A stretch of 64,000 bases of DNA from Arachidicoccus sp. (GTDB lineage Bacteria; Bacteroidota; Bacteroidia; Chitinophagales; Chitinophagaceae): positions 62,001 through 126,000 of the forward strand of contig JAPWKH010000026.1 in the NCBI GenBank assembly GCA_028283605.1, read 5' to 3'. A program made the position numbers and the translations under genes. The notes below the pieces were generated by a model. It had not been told where the DNA came from. It made no database searches and was given only the letters and a program-made list of their open reading frames with translations. Of this stretch, positions 38,446-47,966 are shown piece after piece (position 1 is the stretch's first letter; every line of letters starts with the position of its first letter).

Positions 38446-39108
38446 ATGAGTTTCAAGCAAGTCTTCATCTCTCCTGTAGGGAGGAAAATAACTATGGGTC
38501 TTACCGGAATATTTTTAATTTTATTTTTAATTGTGCATGTCGGATTGAATTTATGTGTTTTCGGCGGAGAAGACATGTTCAATTCTGCAGCGCATTTTAT
38601 GGGTGGTTTCTGGGTGCCGCGCGTTTTGGAAATCGGCTTGTTTGCAATGCTAATTATACACATCGTACAAGGAACAATACTGGAAATGGATAATCGCTCC
38701 AAACGCGGTATCGGTTACCAGGTAAGTTACGGAAACCGCGGAAGCAAATGGAACAGCCGTAGCATGTGGTTTTTGGGCATTTTAATACTATTGTTTCTGA
38801 TTTTGCATTTATCAGATTTTTGGTTTCCCAACCGCTCACATCAGCATTTTGTTTTAGGAGAAGAAATTAATCTGTTTGAAAAAATGCAGGATACCTTCAG
38901 TCATCTTTGGGTAGTAATCGTTTATATTATCGGATGCATTGCGTTGGCATATCATTTATTACATGGTTTCCAAAGCGCATTCCGTTCTTTGGGTGTTTAT
39001 AATAAAACATGGCTGGCATTATTAAATTGTATCGGTATAGGATTTTCTATTATTGTGCCGTTGCTGTTTATATCCATGCCTGTGAGTTTTTATTTTGGAT
39101 GGGTTTAA
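38446..39108 (+). CDS. sdhC: Succinate dehydrogenase cytochrome b subunit
   Basis: A 220-aa membrane protein with five predicted helices, matching the single-subunit (type B) cytochrome b anchor used by Bacteroidota succinate dehydrogenase/fumarate reductase. Candidate haem-ligand histidines lie in LIVHVGLNL, LIIHIVQG, LILHLSDFW and AYHLLHGFQSAF. It passes electrons from SdhB to menaquinone. The first sdh gene, it is separated from sdhA by an inserted four-helix-bundle pseudogene (39116-39573) rather than by the usual short gap. Confidence 0.92.
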   Translation: MSFKQVFISPVGRKITMGLTGIFLILFLIVHVGLNLCVFGGEDMFNSAAHFMGGFWVPRVLEIGLFAMLIIHIVQGTILEMDNRSKRGIGYQVSYGNRGSKWNSRSMWFLGILILLFLILHLSDFWFPNRSHQHFVLGEEINLFEKMQDTFSHLWVVIVYIIGCIALAYHLLHGFQSAFRSLGVYNKTWLALLNCIGIGFSIIVPLLFISMPVSFYFGWV

Positions 39109-39115
39109 TCAAAGT

Positions 39116-39135
39116 AATTTGAAAATTTGAAAATG
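39116..39135 (+). repeat. Left inverted repeat of four-helix-bundle cassette 1
   Basis: AATTTGAAAATTTGAAAATG pairs with 39554-39573 at 19 of 20 positions when the latter is reverse-complemented. It begins 8 bp after the sdhC stop. Confidence 0.85.
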
Positions 39136-39185
39136 TGTTAATTTGAAAATGATTTTTCATTAATTAACTATCAAATTTTTAGATT

Positions 39186-39484
39186 ATGAGAAACGATAAA
39201 GAAAATGTGATTATTGAGAAAACTATTAATTTTTCTCTTTCAATCATTCAATATTGTGAAGTTCTTGAACAAGACAGAAAATATGTAATTGCAAAACAGC
39301 TTTTACGTACCGCAACTTCCATCGGCGCGAATGTTTTTGAAGCACAAAATGCAGAAACTTTATTCACAAAATGAAAATTGCGTCGAAAGAAACAAGCGAA
39401 ACATTCTATTGGTTGATTTTGTGCGAAAGAAGCGAGTCATACAAATTTGAGAAGCAACTTAAAAATAATTTAGAGGAAATCTAA
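39186..39484 (+). pseudogene. Four-helix-bundle (23S rRNA IVP-like) gene, frameshifted
   Basis: The first 57 codons (MRNDKENVIIEKTIN to FEAQNAE) match the intact copy at 41606 at 30 of 57 residues. After that, about ten bases are missing (the SKxDFI segment), and the frame moves to HKMKIASKETSETFYWLILC, ending at TAA 39484. One more missing T just there (ATCTAAG for ATCTTAAG) would restore the normal end LRILSKIIASSK. It is enclosed by inverted repeats (39116-39135 and 39554-39573) between sdhC and sdhA. The product is broken, but the cassette outline is intact. Confidence 0.85.
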
Positions 39485-39553
39485 GAATTCTTTCTAAAAT
39501 CATTGCTTCATCAAAAACGGGAATTAAAAATTTTCTCTGGTTTCTTGGCTTTG

Positions 39554-39573
39554 CATTTTCAAATCTTCAAATT
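39554..39573 (+). repeat. Right inverted repeat of cassette 1
   Basis: CATTTTCAAATCTTCAAATT is the partner of 39116-39135. It ends 13 bp before the sdhA ATG, so the cassette fills practically the whole sdhC-sdhA gap. Confidence 0.85.
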
Positions 39574-39586
39574 GATTTATTGATAT

Positions 39587-41572
39587 ATGTTAGATTCAAA
39601 AATACCTGCAGGAAAACTGGAAGATAAATGGACCGAATACAAAGGTCATTGCAAGCTCGTAAACCCTGCCAACAAGCGCAAAATCGAAGTAATCGTTATT
39701 GGTACAGGACTTGCGGGAGCCAGCGCTGCTGCGGCTTTGGGCGAATTGGGTTACAGCGTAAAAGCATTTTGTTTTCAGGATTCTCCTCGTCGCGCGCACT
39801 CGATTGCAGCGCAGGGAGGTATCAATGCAGCAAAAAATTATCAGAACGACGGCGACTCTGTTTTTCGTCTGTTTTATGATACAATTAAAGGTGGCGACTA
39901 CCGTGCACGCGAAGCAAACGTGCATCGTTTAGCAGAGGTAAGTACTAATATTATTGACCAATGCGTAGCACAAGGTGTGCCTTTCGCACGTGAATACGGT
40001 GGCTTACTGAGTAATCGTTCATTCGGCGGAACGCAGGTACAACGCACGTTCTATGCAGCGGGACAAACAGGGCAACAATTATTGCTCGGCGCATACAGTG
40101 CGTTGGAAAGGCAAGTTGCTTTAGGAACGGTAAAAGTTTATGACCGTCACGAAATGCTCGAAGTTGTAAAGATAGATGGTAAAGCGCGCGGCATCATTGC
40201 CCGTAATTTAATTACAGGAGAATTGGAAAGACATTTCGGCCATGCAGTTTTAATTTGCAGCGGTGGTTATGGAAATGTATTTTATCTTTCTACAAACGCG
40301 ATGGGCAGCAATGTTACAGCCGCATGGAAAGCGCACAAGCAAGGCGCGTATTTTGGCAATCCTTGTTTCACGCAAATTCATCCCACTTGTATCCCCGTTA
40401 CAGGCGATCATCAATCCAAATTGACATTGATGTCTGAATCTTTGAGAAATGACGGACGAATTTGGGTGCCGAAACAAAAAGACGATAACCGGAAAGCGAG
40501 TGAAATACCTGAAGATGAAAGAGATTATTATCTGGAAAGAAGATATCCTGCATTTGGTAATCTTGTACCGCGCGATGTGGCTTCACGCGCAGCGAAAGAG
40601 AGATGCGATGCGGGTTATGGCGTAGGTACTACCAAAAAGGCTGTTTATCTTGATTTTGCAGATGCAATTATGCGCTACGGAAAAATTGAGTGCGGCAAGC
40701 ATGGTATTGAAAATCCTTCAAAAGAAGTTATTCGTCATCACGGGTTGGATGTTGTGAAAGAAAAATATGGTAATCTTTTCGACATGTACGCAAAGATTAC
40801 GGGTGAAGATCCTTATGAAGTGCCGATGCGTATTTATCCCGCCGTACACTACACAATGGGCGGCCTTTGGGTAGACTATGAATTGATGACGAATGTGAAA
40901 GGCTTATATTGCCTGGGTGAAGCCAACTTCAGCGACCACGGCGCAAATCGTTTAGGCGCTTCGGCTTTGATGCAAGGCTTGTCAGATGGATATTTTGTTA
41001 TTCCATATACTTTGGGAAATTATCTGGCCGATGAAATATACAGCAAAGCAATTCCTACAACGCATGAAGCTTTTGCTGAAGCAGAGAAAAAAGTTGCAGA
41101 CAGATTGGAAAATTTAATGAATATTAAAGGGACGGAAACAGTTGAAAGCCTGCACAAACGTTTAGGAAAAATCATGTGGGAAAAATGCGGCATGGCGCGA
41201 AACGAGCAAGGATTGAAAGAAGCAATCGAAGAGATTCGTACATTAAGAAACGAGTTTTGGAATAATGTAAAAATACCGGGTGGCATCAAAGAATTTAATC
41301 CCGAACTGGACAAAGCAGGCCGCGTTGCAGACTTTATCGAGCTTGGCGAATTAATGTGCATAGATGCTTTAAATCGCAAAGAAAGTTGTGGCGGGCATTT
41401 CCGTGAAGAATCCCAAACTCCTGATGGAGAAGCTTTGCGCAATGATGAAGAATTTATGTTTGTTTCCGCATGGGAATATAAAGGACACAACGGGAACAAT
41501 ATAGAATGGGAATTGCACAAAGAAGAATTGAATTATGAAGTAATAAAACCATCGCAGAGGAATTATAAATAA
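39587..41572 (+). CDS. sdhA: Succinate dehydrogenase/fumarate reductase flavoprotein subunit
   Basis: A 661-aa FAD protein that oxidises succinate to fumarate. Features: dinucleotide-binding [17 protein letters not shown] (about residues 38-54), the flavin-attachment region [18 protein letters not shown], substrate-side residues in FTQIHPTC, and [20 protein letters not shown]. The 661-residue length agrees with Bacteroidota type B enzymes. It is encoded between sdhC and sdhB with IVP-like cassettes on both sides; the stop codon overlaps the left inverted repeat of cassette 2. Confidence 0.95.
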   Translation: MLDSKIPAGKLEDKWTEYKGHCKLVNPANKRKIEVIVIGTGLAGASAAAALGELGYSVKAFCFQDSPRRAHSIAAQGGINAAKNYQNDGDSVFRLFYDTIKGGDYRAREANVHRLAEVSTNIIDQCVAQGVPFAREYGGLLSNRSFGGTQVQRTFYAAGQTGQQLLLGAYSALERQVALGTVKVYDRHEMLEVVKIDGKARGIIARNLITGELERHFGHAVLICSGGYGNVFYLSTNAMGSNVTAAWKAHKQGAYFGNPCFTQIHPTCIPVTGDHQSKLTLMSESLRNDGRIWVPKQKDDNRKASEIPEDERDYYLERRYPAFGNLVPRDVASRAAKERCDAGYGVGTTKKAVYLDFADAIMRYGKIECGKHGIENPSKEVIRHHGLDVVKEKYGNLFDMYAKITGEDPYEVPMRIYPAVHYTMGGLWVDYELMTNVKGLYCLGEANFSDHGANRLGASALMQGLSDGYFVIPYTLGNYLADEIYSKAIPTTHEAFAEAEKKVADRLENLMNIKGTETVESLHKRLGKIMWEKCGMARNEQGLKEAIEEIRTLRNEFWNNVKIPGGIKEFNPELDKAGRVADFIELGELMCIDALNRKESCGGHFREESQTPDGEALRNDEEFMFVSAWEYKGHNGNNIEWELHKEELNYEVIKPSQRNYK

Positions 41573-41598
41573 TTTGATTATTTGAAAATTTGAAAATG
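41571..41598 (+). repeat. Left inverted repeat of four-helix-bundle cassette 2
   Basis: This 28-nt arm (ending ATTTGAAAATTTGAAAATG) pairs with 42009-42036 at 25 of 28 positions. It starts within the sdhA stop codon and shares its core 19-mer with the left repeat of cassette 1. Confidence 0.85.
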
Positions 41599-41605
41599 GT
41601 TTTTG

Positions 41606-41959
41606 ATGCGTAGTGATAAGGAAAATTTGATAGTCAAATTAAGTTTTGAATTCGCTAAAGAAATAATTTTTTTCACAGAAAAACTACAAGAAAGCAAAAA
41701 GTTTGTAATTGCAAATCAGCTTATAAAATCGGGAACGTCAATTGGGGCAAATATTCGAGAGGCACAGAATGCAGAAAGCAAGATAGATTTTATACATAAA
41801 TTTAAAATTGCAGCTAAAGAAATTGATGAAACAGAATATTGGTTATTGCTTTGTAAAGATTGTTATGAATTAAAAATGTGCGATGAATTATTAGAAAGAT
41901 TATCTGCTATTAACAGAGTCGTTTCAAAAATAATTTCAACAAGCAAAGAGAAACAATAG
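41606..41959 (+). CDS. Four-helix-bundle protein (23S rRNA intervening-sequence-protein family)
   Basis: A 117-aa all-helical protein (ATG 41606; an in-frame TTG three bases earlier is less likely). Family landmarks are MRSDKENLIVKLSFEFAKEI, NQLIKSGTSIGANIREAQNAESKIDFIHKF, ETEYWLLL and LLERLSAINRVVSKII. The family is named from open reading frames inside 23S rRNA intervening sequences and includes the bAvd accessory protein of diversity-generating retroelements; it forms pentamers and has a basic surface. Here it lies in an inverted-repeat cassette between sdhA and sdhB. Function unknown; RNA binding is possible. Confidence 0.9.
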   Translation: MRSDKENLIVKLSFEFAKEIIFFTEKLQESKKFVIANQLIKSGTSIGANIREAQNAESKIDFIHKFKIAAKEIDETEYWLLLCKDCYELKMCDELLERLSAINRVVSKIISTSKEKQ

Positions 41960-42008
41960 ATTTTAAAATAAATGTGTTTAATTGATTTGGAAGAAGTATC
42001 GAATCTAT

Positions 42009-42036
42009 CATTTTCAAATTTCCAAATCTTCAAATT
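42009..42036 (+). repeat. Right inverted repeat of cassette 2
   Basis: This arm starts CATTTTCAAATTTCC and ends CAAATCTTCAAATT. Its reverse complement matches 41571-41598 at 25 of 28 bases. It ends 8 bp before the sdhB start. Confidence 0.85.
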
Positions 42037-42044
42037 GAAGAAGC

Positions 42045-42806
42045 ATGCAACACTACACAATGAATCTGACATTAAAAGTTTGGCGTCAGAAAAATGCAAA
42101 TACACCGGGAGATTTTCAAACATATAATGTAGAAAATATATCTTCGGAAATGTCTTTCCTCGAAATGTTTGATGTGTTGAATGAGCGTTTAATCGAAGAA
42201 GGCAAAGAACCTATTGCTTTCGACCACGATTGCCGCGAAGGTATTTGCGGTATGTGCTCAATGGTTATCGATGGAAAACCGCATGGCCCTTGGGCACAAA
42301 ACACAACTTGCCAGTTGCACATGCGCGCCTTCAAAGACGGCGATACCATTGTTGTAGAACCTTGGCGGGCAAAGGCTTTTCCTGTAATTAAAGATCTGGT
42401 TGTAGACAGAACTTCATTCGACAGAATCATTCAGGCGGGCGGTTATATTTCCGTAAATACAGGCAATGCGCAAGATGCAAACAATTTACCCATCGAGAAA
42501 AAAGCAGCAGACGAAGCTTTTGCGGCAGCGGCTTGTATCGGTTGCGGTGCATGTGTTGCAGCCTGTAAAAACAGTTCCGCATTATTATTCACCAGTGCAA
42601 AAGTGGCTCAGTTGTCTTTGCTTCCGCAAGGTGCTCCTGAACGCAAAACCCGCGTTGTCGATATGGTTGCACAAATGGAAAAAGAAGGTTTTGGTGCATG
42701 CACTTCTACAGGCGCGTGCGAAGCAACTTGTCCGAAAGGAATTTCCATTACCAATATTGCAAGACTCAATAAAGAATATTTGTGGGCGACTTTAACGGCG
42801 GAATAA
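42045..42806 (+). CDS. sdhB: Succinate dehydrogenase/fumarate reductase iron-sulfur subunit
   Basis: A 253-aa protein that relays electrons from SdhA to the cytochrome b subunit. The N-terminal [2Fe-2S] domain has [10 protein letters not shown] and a fourth Cys in TTCQLH; the C-terminal ferredoxin domain has [11 protein letters not shown] and [14 protein letters not shown] for the [4Fe-4S] and [3Fe-4S] clusters. ATG 42045 is taken as the start, although ATG 42060 ([10 protein letters not shown]) is also plausible and would leave a 23-bp gap after the inverted repeat. Complete and undamaged. Confidence 0.95.
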   Translation: MQHYTMNLTLKVWRQKNANTPGDFQTYNVENISSEMSFLEMFDVLNERLIEEGKEPIAFDHDCREGICGMCSMVIDGKPHGPWAQNTTCQLHMRAFKDGDTIVVEPWRAKAFPVIKDLVVDRTSFDRIIQAGGYISVNTGNAQDANNLPIEKKAADEAFAAAACIGCGACVAACKNSSALLFTSAKVAQLSLLPQGAPERKTRVVDMVAQMEKEGFGACTSTGACEATCPKGISITNIARLNKEYLWATLTAE

Positions 42807-43099
42807 CTATTCTTATAAAGTATAAGTAAAAAATCCTGCACGAAATAATTTTATTGATGAGCGATTGTCATTATAAAAAAGGATTTCAAATTAGCCTATG
42901 CTTCAATTAAAAAGCAATTCTTAATTGACTACAAAAATGAAAGCACATTAGTTATAACGGAATCTATTGATTTTCCAAAAGCAGCATTTTGATCAATAGT
43001 GTTTCTTGGCCAAATGTGAACGAACTTCATTAGCATAAAATTTCTTTAGTTTTATTATTTTATCTTTAATTAAGATGGTTCAATGATAAAATACACCTT

Positions 43100-43921
43100 A
43101 TGAAAAATCTATTTAAAAATATACAATCAATATCATTTTTAGTTGCCATATTAATTTACTCAGGTTGCGCCACCAATGCCATTACCGGACGCAAGCAATT
43201 AAGTCTTGTTTCGGACGGCGAAATGCAATCTATGGCGCTTACACAATACAAAGATTTTTTGAATGGAAATAAAGTTGTTCCTGCAAGCACAGACAATGCT
43301 GCAATGGTAAAACGTGTGGGGCAGCGCATTGCGGCAGCTATCACAAAATATTATGCGTCCAAAGGGCAAAGCGCCGCACTGAATGGATATAATTGGGAAT
43401 TCAATTTGGTGCAGAGCAGCGAAGTTAATGCCTGGTGTATGCCGGGCGGAAAAGTAGTAGTATATACAGGCTTATTGCCGGTAACTAAAGATGAAGCCTC
43501 ATTGGCCATAGTGCTGGGCCACGAGATTACACATGCCGTTGCCGGACATGGAAAAGAAAGATACAGCCAGCAATTACTGGCGCAAGGCATAGAATCTGTT
43601 GGCGGTGCAGCATTAGGTTCAAATCCTAAAGCAGTTTCTATTTTTAACTCTGTGTACGCGCCGAGCGCACAAGTCGGAGTATTGTTGCCTAATTCGAGAA
43701 AGCAGGAACTGGAAGCCGACCATTACGGATTAATCTTTGCGGCAATGGCCGGTTATGACCCGCGAGTGGCAATTCCTTTTTGGCAAAGAATGGCGGCATT
43801 GGGCGCAAACGGACAAAAACCGCCGGCTATGCTGAGCGACCATCCAAGCGATGAACAGCGCATCGCAGCAATCCGGCAATTGATGCCGGAAGCATTAACG
43901 TATTATCAGGGAAATAAATAA
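43100..43921 (+). CDS. M48 family metallopeptidase lipoprotein
   Basis: A 273-aa protein with a lipoprotein signal (YSGCATN, Cys near residue 24). The zinc site HEITHAVAGHG (HEXXH, about residue 138) and the third ligand Glu in ELEADHYGLIFAAMAGYDP mark the M48 (LoiP/BepA-like) class. Such proteases act on misfolded outer-membrane or periplasmic proteins. The protein lacks the membrane helices of HtpX and the TPR domain of BepA, so it is closest to LoiP/YcaL-type lipoproteins. Single-gene unit. Confidence 0.9.
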   Translation: MKNLFKNIQSISFLVAILIYSGCATNAITGRKQLSLVSDGEMQSMALTQYKDFLNGNKVVPASTDNAAMVKRVGQRIAAAITKYYASKGQSAALNGYNWEFNLVQSSEVNAWCMPGGKVVVYTGLLPVTKDEASLAIVLGHEITHAVAGHGKERYSQQLLAQGIESVGGAALGSNPKAVSIFNSVYAPSAQVGVLLPNSRKQELEADHYGLIFAAMAGYDPRVAIPFWQRMAALGANGQKPPAMLSDHPSDEQRIAAIRQLMPEALTYYQGNK

Positions 43922-44112
43922 CGTAAAGCGGATGGAAGAATTGTTTTAGTGAAACAGAAACTCTATTCATCATTGTTGCGCAGGCGATAATCTCTCTGCA
44001 AAATTTTATTACCAAAACAAATTCAGAATATATATTGTTCTAAAATAAATATGCTGTTCAACTAAAATCTATTCATAAACACTTTTTATTTCCTCACTAC
44101 GCCTTCAATCGA

Positions 44113-44120
44113 TAATTTTG
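44113..44120 (+). promoter_or_regulatory. Promoter -7 box for the GH13 gene
   Basis: TAATTTTG, an exact TAnnTTTG match, lies 28 bp before the ATG at 44148. Confidence 0.5.
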
Positions 44121-44147
44121 CCATTAATATAATCAACTGAAAAATAT

Positions 44148-45425
44148 ATGGCTGTCAAATATCCGGCTGTCGAATGGTCTTATCACAGTAATGTTTATGA
44201 AGTAAACATTCGTCAATACACGCCGGAAGGTACTTTTAAAGCATTTCAGCAGCATCTTCCGAGGTTAAAGAAAATGGGCGTTGAAATTCTTTGGCTGATG
44301 CCGGTTACGCCTATCAGCCAAATAAAAAAGAAAGGCAGTTTAGGCAGTTATTATGCATGTAGCAGTTACACAGCAATCAATCCCGAATTTGGCGATAAAA
44401 ATGATTTTAAAAATTTGGTAGATGAAGCGCATCGGCTGGGTTTTAAACTGATTATCGATTGGGTTGCAAACCATACCGGCTGGCAACATGAATGGACAGT
44501 GAATAAAGATTGGTATGTGCAGGATTCTACAGGAAATTTTACGGAAGTGCATGGATGGGATGATGTGATTGATCTGAACTATGATAATGAAAGAATGCAA
44601 ACTGCAATGATTGAAGCCATGCGCTATTGGATTGGTGAGTTTGATATTGACGGTTTCCGTTGCGATATGGCACATTTGGTTCGTCTCGATTTTTGGCACA
44701 AAGCAAGAAAATTATGTGAGGAAATCAAGCCTTTGTTCTGGCTTGGCGAATGCGATACAGATGAGTACAGCGAAGTGTTTGATGTTACGTATGCATGGCG
44801 CTGGATGCATGCCACAGAAGCATTTGTACAAGATGGAAGCAAGTGGCAGGATATAAAAAATGTATTGCTGCAATATTATTTGCTACCAAAAGAATCAAGA
44901 AAACTATATTTTACATCCAATCACGATGAAAATAGTTGGAACGGGACTGAGTATGAAAAGTATGGCATGCCATTGGCAAAAAATCTGGCTGTTTTTTCCT
45001 GCATATTTAATCAAATGCCACTGATATACAGCGGGCAGGAATTACCAAATTATAAACGATTGAAATTTTTTGATAAAGATGAAATAGAGTGGGGCAGCGA
45101 TCCTGTTCATACGCAGCTTGAAAGCTTTTACAAAACGCTTCTTTCACTAAGAAAAAATAATAATGCTTACGCGCAAGATGCTGAATTTATTTGGATAGAC
45201 GATAATTCCAATCAGCCATATATCGCTTTCTTTCTCAGAAATAAAGACAGTAAAATCGTTGCTGTTTTCAATCTATCTTTTTCTCAAAGAATAAAAATAA
45301 ATTTTTCGGATAACAATCTTTCAGGAAAATATTACAACCTATTTTCAAATATTTCCCATAATCTTTCAAACGATGAGACTTTTGAAGTGTTGCAAAATGA
45401 TTTTCTTATTTATGTTTCGGAATAA
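44148..45425 (+). CDS. Glycoside hydrolase family 13 (alpha-amylase family) enzyme
   Basis: A 425-aa protein without a signal peptide, so probably cytoplasmic. Conserved regions of GH13: DWVANHTG, GFRCDMAH (nucleophile Asp), FWLGECD (acid/base Glu) and FTSNHDENSW (third acid Asp). It is short and has a small C-terminal beta domain. It could act on maltodextrin or internal glycogen. It lies apart from the Sus loci and is convergent with the lipoprotein gene behind it. Confidence 0.9.
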   Translation: MAVKYPAVEWSYHSNVYEVNIRQYTPEGTFKAFQQHLPRLKKMGVEILWLMPVTPISQIKKKGSLGSYYACSSYTAINPEFGDKNDFKNLVDEAHRLGFKLIIDWVANHTGWQHEWTVNKDWYVQDSTGNFTEVHGWDDVIDLNYDNERMQTAMIEAMRYWIGEFDIDGFRCDMAHLVRLDFWHKARKLCEEIKPLFWLGECDTDEYSEVFDVTYAWRWMHATEAFVQDGSKWQDIKNVLLQYYLLPKESRKLYFTSNHDENSWNGTEYEKYGMPLAKNLAVFSCIFNQMPLIYSGQELPNYKRLKFFDKDEIEWGSDPVHTQLESFYKTLLSLRKNNNAYAQDAEFIWIDDNSNQPYIAFFLRNKDSKIVAVFNLSFSQRIKINFSDNNLSGKYYNLFSNISHNLSNDETFEVLQNDFLIYVSE

Positions 45426-45428
45426 TAA

Positions 45429-45965
45429 TTATTGATAATAATTTTCGTCCAAATAAAAATACCCGTCATCTTTTTTCCAGTACCAAAATTTGTTCTGGTA
45501 TTTATAATAATATCCTTTCACGCCTTTTTTAGCAAGATTGTTTGGCACCAGCAAAACTCTTGGAGGAATCTGGTTAAAACGATGCGCCAGATTTTTAGCC
45601 TGATCCGGCGTAAATGCTCTTGTTGCCTGATTCAATGAATCTAAATTGTGCGAAACATCCGGCGGTAAAATCAGAGAATCTACTTTAAGCATGCCGTGAC
45701 TATCAATTACCACAACAGGTTCAGCTAAATTGTTAGCAGTTGTTGCAGTGTTCGCATTATTATTAGGATTTGTATAAGTATCATTAATTCCTTGTCCGCT
45801 ATTACCATTAATAATAACTGCTTTCTTTATATATTGTTGCTGGTTAATTCTATCCGGCGCAACCTTAGGATGAACTGGTGTTGCTGTTTGTTGAGGAACA
45901 TTTTTTCTTCCGCAAGAGCCCAATATTAATATAAAACCAAACGAGAGATATGCTAATTTCTTCAT
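45429..45965 (-). CDS. Hypothetical lipoprotein with Tyr/Trp-rich C-terminus
   Basis: A 178-aa protein with a lipoprotein signal (LGSCGRK, Cys18), a Pro/Thr- and Asn-rich spacer (about 20-80), then a small domain ending in an aromatic stretch (KGYYYKYQNKFWYWKK). No family is recognised. It directly follows hisS with only 5 bp between them, so the two are probably co-transcribed, which does not imply a shared function. It is convergent with the GH13 gene, with 3 bp between the stops. Confidence 0.6.
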   Translation of the reverse strand: MKKLAYLSFGFILILGSCGRKNVPQQTATPVHPKVAPDRINQQQYIKKAVIINGNSGQGINDTYTNPNNNANTATTANNLAEPVVVIDSHGMLKVDSLILPPDVSHNLDSLNQATRAFTPDQAKNLAHRFNQIPPRVLLVPNNLAKKGVKGYYYKYQNKFWYWKKDDGYFYLDENYYQ

Positions 45966-45970
45966 GCGTA

Positions 45971-47335
45971 TTACTTACTGTTGTTTATCAAATCTACCAA
46001 AACATCTGCACTTGTCAATGGAATTGCTTGCTGATTTCCGGTTGTAAGATTTTTTATCGTACAAATATTTTTTTCTATTTCACTGCTTCCTATTATTATC
46101 ACAAAAGGAATATTCTTTTTATCGGCATATTTAAACTGTTTGTCCATTTTTGCCGTTTCGTGATACAGCTCGCAGGAGATATTTGCATCCCGCAATTGCT
46201 GTATTGTTTTATAGGCAGCTTCCGATTCTTTTTCTCCTAAATTAAAAAACAAAACCTGTGTACTGATGTGGATTTCTTTGGGAAATAAATCAAGCTCATC
46301 CATTACATCATAAATTCTGTCCACACCAAAACTGATTCCTACGCCGGCAATATCTTGCACACCGAATAATCCTGTGAGATCATCATATCTTCCGCCGCCT
46401 CCGATGCTGCCCATTTGCACATCTTTTGCTTTTATTTCAAAAATAATTCCGGTATAATAATTTAATCCGCGCGCCAAAGTAAAATCAACGATAATCCCTG
46501 AGGCATGATTCAAAACATATTCGATTTCTTCGATCCCTTTTTTACCCGTTTCGTTGTCGTTGAAAACGTTTTTTATCTGATCAATTTTTTCTTCATTATT
46601 TCCATTGATGTTTAAATATTTTTCGATTGAACTGACTTGATTTTCATTCAGTCCTCTTTGCAATAATTCTTCCTTTACTTTATCTAAACCTATTTTATCA
46701 AGTTTGTCAATAGCGATGGTAATATCAGTCAGCTTATCCGCGCCACCACATATTTCTGCAAGAGCAGCCAATATTTTTCTGTTATTGATTCTTATTTCAA
46801 TTTGTACGCCCAATTGTTTGAATACGGTGGAATATATTTGAGCCAATTCTACTTCATTCATCAAAGACTTGCTGCCGACAACATCGCAATCGCACTGGTA
46901 AAATTCTCTGTAACGGCCGCGCTGCGGACGATCGGCACGCCAAACCGGCTGAATCTGATATCGTTTAAAAGGAAAAGTCAATTGCCCGTGATTCATAGCC
47001 ACATATCGCGCAAACGGAATAGTAAGGTCATAACGCAATGCACGTTCTGTAATATCCTTGCTTGTTTTTCCGCTCAGCACTTGTTCAAAACCTGCTTTAA
47101 TTTTTTCTTCTTTAGAAGGATTATCCAATCCGTTGTTGAGTATTTTAAAAATAAGTTTATCTCCTTCCTCTCCATATTTTCCTAAAAGAGTTTCAATATT
47201 TTCCATAGCCGGTGTTTCCAGCGGTTCAAATCCGTATAGCTCAAAGACATGTTTGATCGTATTAAAAATATATTGCCTTTTTCGAACTACCGCCGCCGAA
47301 AAATCTCTTGTGCCTTGTGGTAAAGATGGTTTCAT
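45971..47335 (-). CDS. hisS: Histidine--tRNA ligase
   Basis: A 454-aa class II synthetase that charges tRNA-His. The sequence has motif 1 (the PSLPQGTRDFS opening and TPAMENIETLLGKYGEEGDK), motif 2 (RADRPQRGRYREFYQCDCDVVG), the histidine-binding peptide LARGLNYYTGIIFE, motif 3 (GVGISFGVDRIYDVM) and a C-terminal anticodon-binding domain. It has the normal length for Bacteroidota. The start ATG at 47335 is immediately followed by KPSLPQGTRDF, which fixes it well. Confidence 0.95.
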   Translation of the reverse strand: MKPSLPQGTRDFSAAVVRKRQYIFNTIKHVFELYGFEPLETPAMENIETLLGKYGEEGDKLIFKILNNGLDNPSKEEKIKAGFEQVLSGKTSKDITERALRYDLTIPFARYVAMNHGQLTFPFKRYQIQPVWRADRPQRGRYREFYQCDCDVVGSKSLMNEVELAQIYSTVFKQLGVQIEIRINNRKILAALAEICGGADKLTDITIAIDKLDKIGLDKVKEELLQRGLNENQVSSIEKYLNINGNNEEKIDQIKNVFNDNETGKKGIEEIEYVLNHASGIIVDFTLARGLNYYTGIIFEIKAKDVQMGSIGGGGRYDDLTGLFGVQDIAGVGISFGVDRIYDVMDELDLFPKEIHISTQVLFFNLGEKESEAAYKTIQQLRDANISCELYHETAKMDKQFKYADKKNIPFVIIIGSSEIEKNICTIKNLTTGNQQAIPLTSADVLVDLINNSK

Positions 47336-47383
47336 TTAAATGTTAAGTTGTAAGTGATAAGTTATAAGTTAATTCATAACCCA

Positions 47384-47842
47384 TCATTCATAATTCAAAA
47401 TTATTCTATCGCACGCTTTATTCAGCATTTGATATACTTCTTCAAAAGCTGCATCTGTATTGGCATACCAGGGATCTGGCACCTCTTCATTTTTATCCGG
47501 ATGCCATTCGTTCAATATTAGTTTAACCTTACTTTCGTCAAACAAACTGCCGCTTATTCTGCGCACATCATTGTAATTTTCATTATCCATCACATAAATT
47601 TTATCGAAGCGAACCATATCTTCTTTGACAAACTGCCTCGCGCGCAAATGCGAAATATCTATTCCGTGATTTCTTGCAATTTTTTGAGAGAGCCTGTGTG
47701 GCGCTTCGCCTGTATGCCAGCCGCCGGTGCCCGCACTATCGACCGTCCAGTTTAATTTTTTTTCATCTGCTTTTGATTGTAATATTCCTTCTGCCAAAGG
47801 GCTTCTGCAAATATTACCCAGACAAACCATTAAAATTTTCAT
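47384..47842 (-). CDS. Low-molecular-weight protein-tyrosine phosphatase
   Basis: A 152-aa cytoplasmic phosphatase with the P-loop CLGNICRSP (Cys7 nucleophile, Arg13) and the general acid in VPDPWY. It may act on tyrosine-phosphorylated proteins such as exopolysaccharide kinases, or on free phosphotyrosine. A TAnnTTTG box lies only 5 bp upstream of the ATG (47848-47855, minus strand), which would make the transcript nearly leaderless if it is used. hisS lies 48 bp downstream on the same strand. Confidence 0.92.
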   Translation of the reverse strand: MKILMVCLGNICRSPLAEGILQSKADEKKLNWTVDSAGTGGWHTGEAPHRLSQKIARNHGIDISHLRARQFVKEDMVRFDKIYVMDNENYNDVRRISGSLFDESKVKLILNEWHPDKNEEVPDPWYANTDAAFEEVYQMLNKACDRIILNYE

Positions 47843-47910
47843 GGGCGCAAAAATAAACTATATTCAATGATTCAACTATAAGCAAAATGCCATAATAAAA
47901 AAATTAAATA

Positions 47911-47938
47911 AAAAACCCTTCTGAATTGAGAAGGGTTT
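47911..47938 (-). terminator. Intrinsic terminator for the small gene at 47967-48176
   Basis: Arms AAACCCTTCT and AGAAGGGTTT form a perfect 10-bp stem with a 6-nt loop. On the minus strand a T-run follows. It lies 28 bp past the stop. Confidence 0.8.
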
Positions 47939-47966
47939 CAAATTATTTCGGCAGAAATGTAAAAAA

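Noticed and set aside
41606-41959. Part of a diversity-generating retroelement
   Set aside because: The four-helix-bundle family includes the bAvd protein, but no reverse transcriptase or template/variable repeat pair is seen anywhere near it.
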